This document shows positions 58,141-64,000 of a stretch of 64,000 nucleotides of DNA, piece after piece. The stretch is taken from NCBI RefSeq assembly GCF_016086655.4, contig NC_052136.2, positions 44,508,492 through 44,572,491 of the forward strand, in the 5' to 3' direction. How positions within the stretch are numbered: the stretch's first letter is position 1; each line of letters starts with the position of its first letter. The notes beneath the pieces were generated by a model, which did no database searches, was not told the origin of the DNA, and saw only the letters and a program-made list of their open reading frames with translations. Origin of the DNA: Lepeophtheirus salmonis. Taxonomy: Eukaryota > Arthropoda > Copepoda > Siphonostomatoida > Caligidae. The position numbers and the translations under genes are program-made.

Positions 58141-58814
58141 AATTATGGCTAATTTAGAAGGATTAATGCAAACTCCCCAAAATAAAATAAGATTTTCATG
58201 TTTAGTTTGACTAAAACTTGCAACATCAAAACGAAAATCTAACAAAGTTGCTTCATCATCCAGATTTAAGGGCAATTTCCTAAGTGAACCGTAAAAAATT
58301 TGCAAGAACTAATTAGAATTTTAACCTCACTAATAGAATTAATCACAATTTAATGGTAATGGAATGAAATAATGGAGAAAGGTGGGATGTACATACTTTT
58401 GCTGGAGCATAAAAATAGATTGTATTGAGGTTGAACATAAAAAAAATGTAATAAAATAATTTTTTTAAAATTTATTATTAAATAAAAAATAGGTATGCAT
58501 ATTAAAACATCTGTTTTCTTTTCAAAGTTATATTTTTTGATGCTATTTGTATGTCAAAAATATCCTTGTCTGTATATTGTAGATTTTTCTGGACTATTAT
58601 CTCAAAATATAGTTACTAAATAGGATTTCAAAATGATAAAAGTTATAATTATTATCTCATAACCATAACGTTTTTTCATTAACATTAAATCTTGATAAAA
58701 TCTATTAATAAACAATAATACATGTTTGTTCAAGTGGTCAATGATAAGTTATACGCTCTCTTCCAGACACAATAGTTATAATTGATTAAAATAAGTGACT
58801 GGATGTGGCATATA

Positions 58815-60070
58815 CATGAGTGGGCAGAAGTATTCGAACATATTTGTAATTACATTCTTTTTTAAATCTAGTATTTTTATCTTGAACAGCTCTAACTTCA
58901 CATGTAAATACTATCTATAGGCAAGAGCTTTTGTTTTATACTTAATCTGTTCAGTTTCACCATGAAGCAGCAGGTTGACAAACGTAAAGTCTTACAGAAT
59001 TGTTTAAGCACGGCAACAATGCTATACCAGCTAAAAAAAAATTAAAAAATATGCCAGAATCAACTTCTATGACGTTTGCAAGAGATTTAATGTGGTAAGG
59101 TGCTTTCCTTTTCTTATGTGGTTCACACAAAGCCAAAGAGCGGACTTGCCACTTCCTAGCTGGATTCTATTAGTCTATCAAAGTAAATCCTAGCTGCTCA
59201 TGCAGAAAAAAGACAGTGGCTAGGGTCATCAAGTACGACCTTGGCTTTAAGTCCACCATTTGGGGAAGGTGTCACCTTCTTACCACGAAGATGGAGGACA
59301 TCAGGCTGTAAAGAGGCAAGAAACTTCCCCAAATTTGTAAATGAAATCCAGGCATCATACAACTATTCAGTGATAAGTCAAATATCACCTTGGACGCTAC
59401 TTGCAGGCCGAAGAATGTCCGCTGTCAGGCAGAGGACATAGGTAATTTCTTCCTGTGATGAAGACCAAGTTTCTGTCCAAGATAATGGTGTTTGGCTTAA
59501 TCACCAGGAACGGGAATGTCATACTGGGTCAAATTTTGACAACAGTTTTAAGGTTACCTCTTCTGTGTTCTTGGGCCTTCTTAGGAATGTTATAATTCCA
59601 TGGCTGGAAGCCACATATTCTCCAGGGACAATGTTCATGTAGACTCAAGACTCAGCACCTTGTCGTGTTGCCAAAATTATCATGCATTACCTCAAAAGTC
59701 AGTTCCACGTCGTTATCAAAGCTAATGAGTGGCCTTCCAACAGCCTTGGTCTGAACCCTTGTGGTTTTTAGTTGTGGTCAGACCTGAGAAGGAAGGTAAA
59801 ACAATACCCTCATAGCTCCTTGAGATACCTGAAGCTTTCTGTGAAAAGGAACATGTCCCTCTTCAACAAGAAAGAAGTAATAAAGCACTGCTTGGCCGTT
59901 ATGTCCCCCGTTTAAAGTTGATAACCAATGCCTAGTGTGATCATATTGAATGATAGAACAGCTAATTGTGCAATTTCAATTTCATATGCAATAATTTATT
60001 TCTTAAAATGCCAACTACTATTTTTTAAACTTACATGAAAATATTGTCTGGATACTTCCGTCTAACACTG
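58815..60070 (+). mobile_element. Mariner-type transposon, 1256 bp, nearly full length
   Basis: The left end after TA (58813-58814) is CATGAGTGGGCAGAAGTATT then CGAACATATTT. The right end, on the minus strand, is CAGTGTTAGACGGAAGTATC then CAGACAATATTT, with TA at 60071-60072. The inverted repeats are about 30 bp with mismatches. One degraded transposase gene on the plus strand fills the interior. Length and structure fit mariner/Tc1. Confidence 0.8.
58962..59925 (+). pseudogene. Mariner-type transposase, degraded
   Basis: The ATG at 58962 opens MKQQVDKRKVLQNC before a frameshift. Later blocks are TVARVIKYDLGFKSTIW then HLLT (second helix-turn-helix), RGKKLPQICK, then IIQLFSDKSNITLDATCRPK (first catalytic D, FSDE block), IIPWLEATYSPGTMFM then QDSAPCRVAKIIMHYLKSQF (second D), and PSNSLGLNPCGF, a stop, LWSDLRRKV. 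The last block is normally SPDLNPCDFWLW, so the third catalytic aspartate has become glycine and the tryptophan a stop. The C-terminus reads MSLFNKKEVIKHCLAVM. Several frameshifts and stops. Confidence 0.85.
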
Positions 60071-60072
60071 TA

Positions 60073-62223
60073 TGTTATATAAATAATAAATTAAAATATT
60101 GGTATTATCAGAAATGAATATGATACATAAGTTTTATCATAAAATTTGAATATATTGGGAATAACACACAGAAACATTTGAGTTAATGGAAATACAATAT
60201 TAATTTAAATGTGCTTTTCATTTGCTTACATCAATATTCATTAATCAGAGACAGAAATACTCTCATTTTCGTTAAGAAATATTATAAAAAAGAGATCCAA
60301 AATACTATATCCTCAACAAGATATACACGACTTCACCTATCTAAAGTGATGACGACTGGATGTAAATTTATCCGAAGAAGGAAACCAAACCAAGCTCAGC
60401 CCAAAACGACAGTATAGTCGACTCGTTCCTTGGATGGGAATCTATCATCCATAAATGATATATAACAATTCATTTAAAAAGGTTTGAATATGAAACATAA
60501 AATAAAGATATGTTAAATAGGTGGGACTATAATATGAAAAAACTAAGATATTTGTAAGTTTAAAATTAAGGAGTGCTTTTAATTGTACAATTACTAAGGC
60601 CTGAGATTATTTTTTATTCATTTAGATCGGAAGAAGTGAACTTCTATGCTCTCCAAGAGTTAGGACCAAAGGAAGGTAGAGGGAATTACAGGAGGATACT
60701 TCTATTTTGATCATTCATCTCGAGACATACTCTAATTCGCATTCTGTATTCCACGCGAGACGACGGATAAAAATACTTCCAAGGTAAACTACCAATCTTC
60801 TTGAAAGACTAAAAGGTGTTAACTCCTTAAGAAGGAGATTCCAGGATCGAAACAATAAAAAAAAAAAGAAATTGAAATAATTATTTTACCTATTTGAATT
60901 TCTACAAAGTTAATGTTGTTTGCTTGCTAATACACCCGCACAAAAAATGGGATCACTTAAAAATACAAATACAATAAAAACGCATTCTTTTGAATATATC
61001 TTTAAAAAAACAGAACATGAATACCGTGAATTTCAGTATTAATTTTGATTCTAGATGGACAACGATTACTAACCTATGTGTGAACAATATATATGGCTTT
61101 ATCTACTTAAATATTTTTCAAAAATGACAAAATATGATTAAGAACTATGGATAAATATGTACTTGTATGTATAGAGGGAACGAATAAACGAGAGAATATT
61201 CTGTTATTCTCATTTTATGAGGAACGAGAGAGAGTCAAGGCAGGGAAGTTGATTTATTGTAGACAATATACTAATATCTAAGTTAATTGTCTGTCTTAAA
61301 CAGTACGTTGCTAATGACGATATCATAACCATATGAAAAAGATAATGGTGGTACACTACCCATTCTGGCATAGTCTAAATTATATTCATCAGGGGGATTA
61401 GTGCCTAGAAGTAGATATAAGTACTTGAGTTTTGTGTGATGACTCTTAGAATGGATACCTGATACTTTCATTTGCTTCTTATAATTAAAAAAAGTGTTTT
61501 TATGTCGAGCTTTTTTATCTACTCGCAATCTCAACTCTCAAAGGGAAAATAAAAATGTGAAGAAAAAAAATAGGTATCGTAGCTAGAAGGGTTTCTTTCT
61601 CATTTCCCGGAAAATTGTCGTTGAGTGGGATCCTGCGAAATATTTTTTTAATTTAAGGATTATAAGAAATAAAGGGATCCCGCTCGTAAATAATAAATAC
61701 TATGAAATTTAAGTATTTACTTTCATACTTTAAGAGATGAAACAATATATTTTAAACTAATTTTACTCCTAAATATATTCTGTATTCTCATTATCCCTAA
61801 TAGTGCTAAGGTTTTTTTAGAATCTGTGGATTAGTCTGCGCCACATTTTGAAAAAACGCTTCGAAAACTCTCAACTTTTCACACAACCTGTGAATAACCA
61901 ATTTTTTGATTGAATTAGAAAAAAAATACAATTTAAGTTTATATCCTAACGTGGTGAAGCTCTTGAGTAAAAATATTTATTAAGAGGATCACATCACTAT
62001 GAAAAAATACAAGTTTTCCTATTAAAGGAGGGGATTTTTTTTTTTCGAAGGCGGAGGTATAAAATATTAGAGGCGCTGCATTTTTAATATTGCAGGTCGG
62101 ACCCTTGTGGTCCCTATGCCACTACATTATCGACTAAATATATTCAACTTTTTTAATATATAAATGACATTCCTATTTATAAATATTTTATAAAACATCA
62201 CAAAATATGATCAAGGGAAATGA
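60073..62223. other. AT-rich non-coding stretch
   Basis: No gene assigned. Somewhat GC-richer patches at 60340-60450 and 60640-60860 gave no recognisable reading. GGTCGGACCCTTGTGGTCCC at 62096 is a local near-palindrome. Confidence 0.4.
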
Positions 62224-62650
62224 ACAAGGGTGTTCTGAAAAGTTTCTGATCTCAACATGAAGATGGCAGCACTCGTAAATAAAAGCTAGTCATCTGGATC
62301 CGGCATCTGTTGACAGATACTTACCAAAGGCTTCGCTATTTCGGACGTATAGTTGTTATGTAACAGTCGTTTGAGTAAGTTATTGTGAGTGTTTTTGTGG
62401 GGAAAAAATCTAAATTTTTAATTCTATTTTTTAACATAGTCTCCTTGTAACTGTACACAATTAGTTACAGAAAGGGCGGGTTACATATATGGGAGCATCC
62501 CTTGGAGAAGTGTGTGGAGTAACTATGTTGAAAAAAAAAAATCAGACCTTTTTTCACAAAAACTCTTTGATCAACTAACTTAAACGACTGTTTCATACCA
62601 ACTGCGCGTCCAAAATGGTTGAGTATCTCTTAGCAGTCTCTAACATTTGC
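62224..62650 (+). mobile_element. Mariner-derived foldback element
   Basis: It starts AAGGGTGTTCTGAAAAGTTT then CTGATCTC, a mariner-like terminus. A GAAGATGGCAGCACTCG block follows, then an arm (about 62318-62385: ACAGATACTTACCAAAGG ... GTAACAGTCGTTTGAGTAAG). The opposite arm at 62573-62650 reads, on the minus strand, AGAGATACTCAACCATTTTG ... GAAACAGTCGTTTAAGTTAG. Between the arms lies a mariner C-terminus. The arms are about 75 bp, imperfect. Confidence 0.55.
62455..62580 (+). pseudogene. Mariner transposase C-terminal remnant
   Basis: Plus-strand reading gives LVTERAGYIYGSIPWRSVWS then NYVEKKKSDLFSQKLFDQLT, then a stop. At the DNA level, GTTACAGA...GAGCATCCCTTGGAGAAGTG aligns with the coding strand of 30420-30500 (GTTACAGAGATAAAAGCATC then CCTGGGAGAGGTG). 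This identifies the WxKCVxxxGDYVEK ending of a related mariner family. Confidence 0.5.
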
Positions 62651-64000
62651 TAATAACTTGATTTTCTTTAAACTTTCCTTCCCTGTCTTATATCTGCAGA
62701 TCATAAACTTCTAACTTGATTTGATCTCATCTGATATCTTAACATTTAAATATCATCATTGTAACGGATGATTCCAGACTTCTAAAAGTTCTAATCTACC
62801 TTCTTCAATCTAAAACGTAATAAAAGATTCAAACACTCTTTTTTTTCAGAATCTCAGTACTATTTTATTATTACTTGAATAATGTTTTTGATCCTCTCTA
62901 CAATATTCTCTATTTATCACTTACAATGAATTAAATAACTTAAATAATGCAGAAATAAGTGCAGTAGCAGGCAACTTGGGGGGTAGATCTTATAATCATA
63001 AGAATTGATCTCCACGTTTAGATGTGCAACTAAAATATTATTTTTTTTGTGATTTTTTTCATTAGATTGGTTATTCATTGGTGGTGTCAAAAGTTGAGAG
63101 GGGTTCAAACATTTTTTTAAATATGGGTGAACTTACTGAGGGATCTGCTTTATGGAATTCAATAACCCAATCCCCCCCAAATAAAAGCTTACATTGTGAG
63201 TGATGAGCAAGATGAATTGTTGGTGGAGCTGGTAATATTATATCTATGGAATACATAAATACATAACCCGATCAGCAGATAAGTAGTCTACTTGAGCATT
63301 ACTAGAATATATGTAAAAAAACAAAAACAATAGTAGACATCTAAAATGCCACATATTATATTTCTTTAAAAATTCAATATACGGAACTTTTTTTCAGATA
63401 TTGAACAGTTTACAAATAATTTACCTAACATATATATAAGCATATAAAATTAAATGTAGCTTATATTATGAAATAATAATTAAATAAAAGATTTCCAGAC
63501 GGTGTCAAACCTACAGAAATACCGGTAGTAGCTTGCCTTTCCTATTTTTCTTGTTACCAAAAGTTAATTATTATTTTTTAATTTAATTACTAACTATTAT
63601 ATACATTGAATCGATGATTTTACCAATAACTAAGTATAAAATGATCAAAGCTCCAAACGAAGGACCTTAATTTTTATAAAAAAGGAGTATAAAATTCAAA
63701 TAAAATACCTTTTTAATTTCATAATACGGAGAGAGTCAGCTCCATTAAATCATACAAGAGTCAATTAATAAAAAAAGCTAAAAAAACAATTCAATGCTTC
63801 TTTGTAGATTTAAAAAAACTATGATGATTAAGAATTCCCTAAATAATATCAGGCACAGTAATTGTTATTTCAATAAAATATGGATGAAAGTATAAGAATC
63901 CCTAGAGTGTAATCTTCTATAATCTTACTTTCAAGTAGAAATAATATACATTTCTAAAATAGGAAAAGCTCATACATGTCTAGGCCCATTAAGTAAAAAA
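62651..64000. other. AT-rich non-coding stretch to the window end
   Basis: No gene or repeat member assigned. Minus-strand ORFs of about 60 codons at 62917-63256 are not convincing. Confidence 0.45.

Noticed and set aside
1..64000. CRISPR arrays, rRNA genes, operon-like gene clusters
   Set aside because: No regularly spaced identical repeats, no conserved rRNA cores, no closely packed co-oriented intact ORFs.

Overview
Organism. The window is AT-rich eukaryotic DNA: long A/T runs, microsatellites, no operons, no ribosome binding sites, no uninterrupted long ORF. It carries relics of Tc1/mariner, piggyBac, hAT and P-type DNA transposons, plus non-LTR retrotransposon pieces and tRNA-derived SINEs. 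Several transposase fragments, above all the mariner N-terminus at 30731-30847, look like families I associate with caligid copepods (salmon-louse type). That assignment is inference from recognition, not a search. No complete host gene was found; the window is intergenic or intronic and dominated by dead transposons.

Layout. 1-2716: two internally deleted mariner relics, minus strand. 2717-8860: non-coding, with pieces of dispersed repeats called A and B here. 8865-9430: hAT transposase C-terminus and its tail. 10245-10832: 588-bp element with Tc1/mariner-type ends and no transposase. 12349-15185: cysteine-rich ORF, mariner N-terminus, and a nearly full-length Tc1-like element (13760-15076) inserted in a SINE (SINE C). 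16459-16929: two short candidate coding segments of unknown function. 17270-17625 and 24186-24430: repeat F, with a hairpin tail. 20480-21680: two transposon-protein relics. 24615-26455: two SINE C copies in opposite orientation. 30363-30847: C- and N-terminal fragments of two different mariners. 34929-35499: 571-bp element with long inverted ends, a deletion derivative of the P-like element at 47644-50457. 37655-40652: a LINE reverse transcriptase split by a 2.35-kb piggyBac element. 44770-45220: deleted SETMAR-type mariner. 51115-53890: repeats A and G and a second LINE copy. 54990-55211: MITE. 56674-57658: two unassigned coding-like stretches. 58815-60070: nearly full-length mariner. 62224-62650: mariner-derived foldback.

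How the parts relate. They do not form a pathway. They record successive transposition: Tc1 into SINE C, piggyBac into a LINE, and a P-like parent with a short derivative. All transposases seen here carry stops, frameshifts or lost catalytic residues, so none looks active from this copy. Dispersed families recognised by comparison inside the window are repeat A (nine pieces), repeat B (AGGACTG-rich palindromic MITE, six pieces), SINE C (three copies), repeat D (two), repeat F (two) and repeat G (two). No rRNA, genuine tRNA gene, CRISPR array or virus-like gene was recognised.
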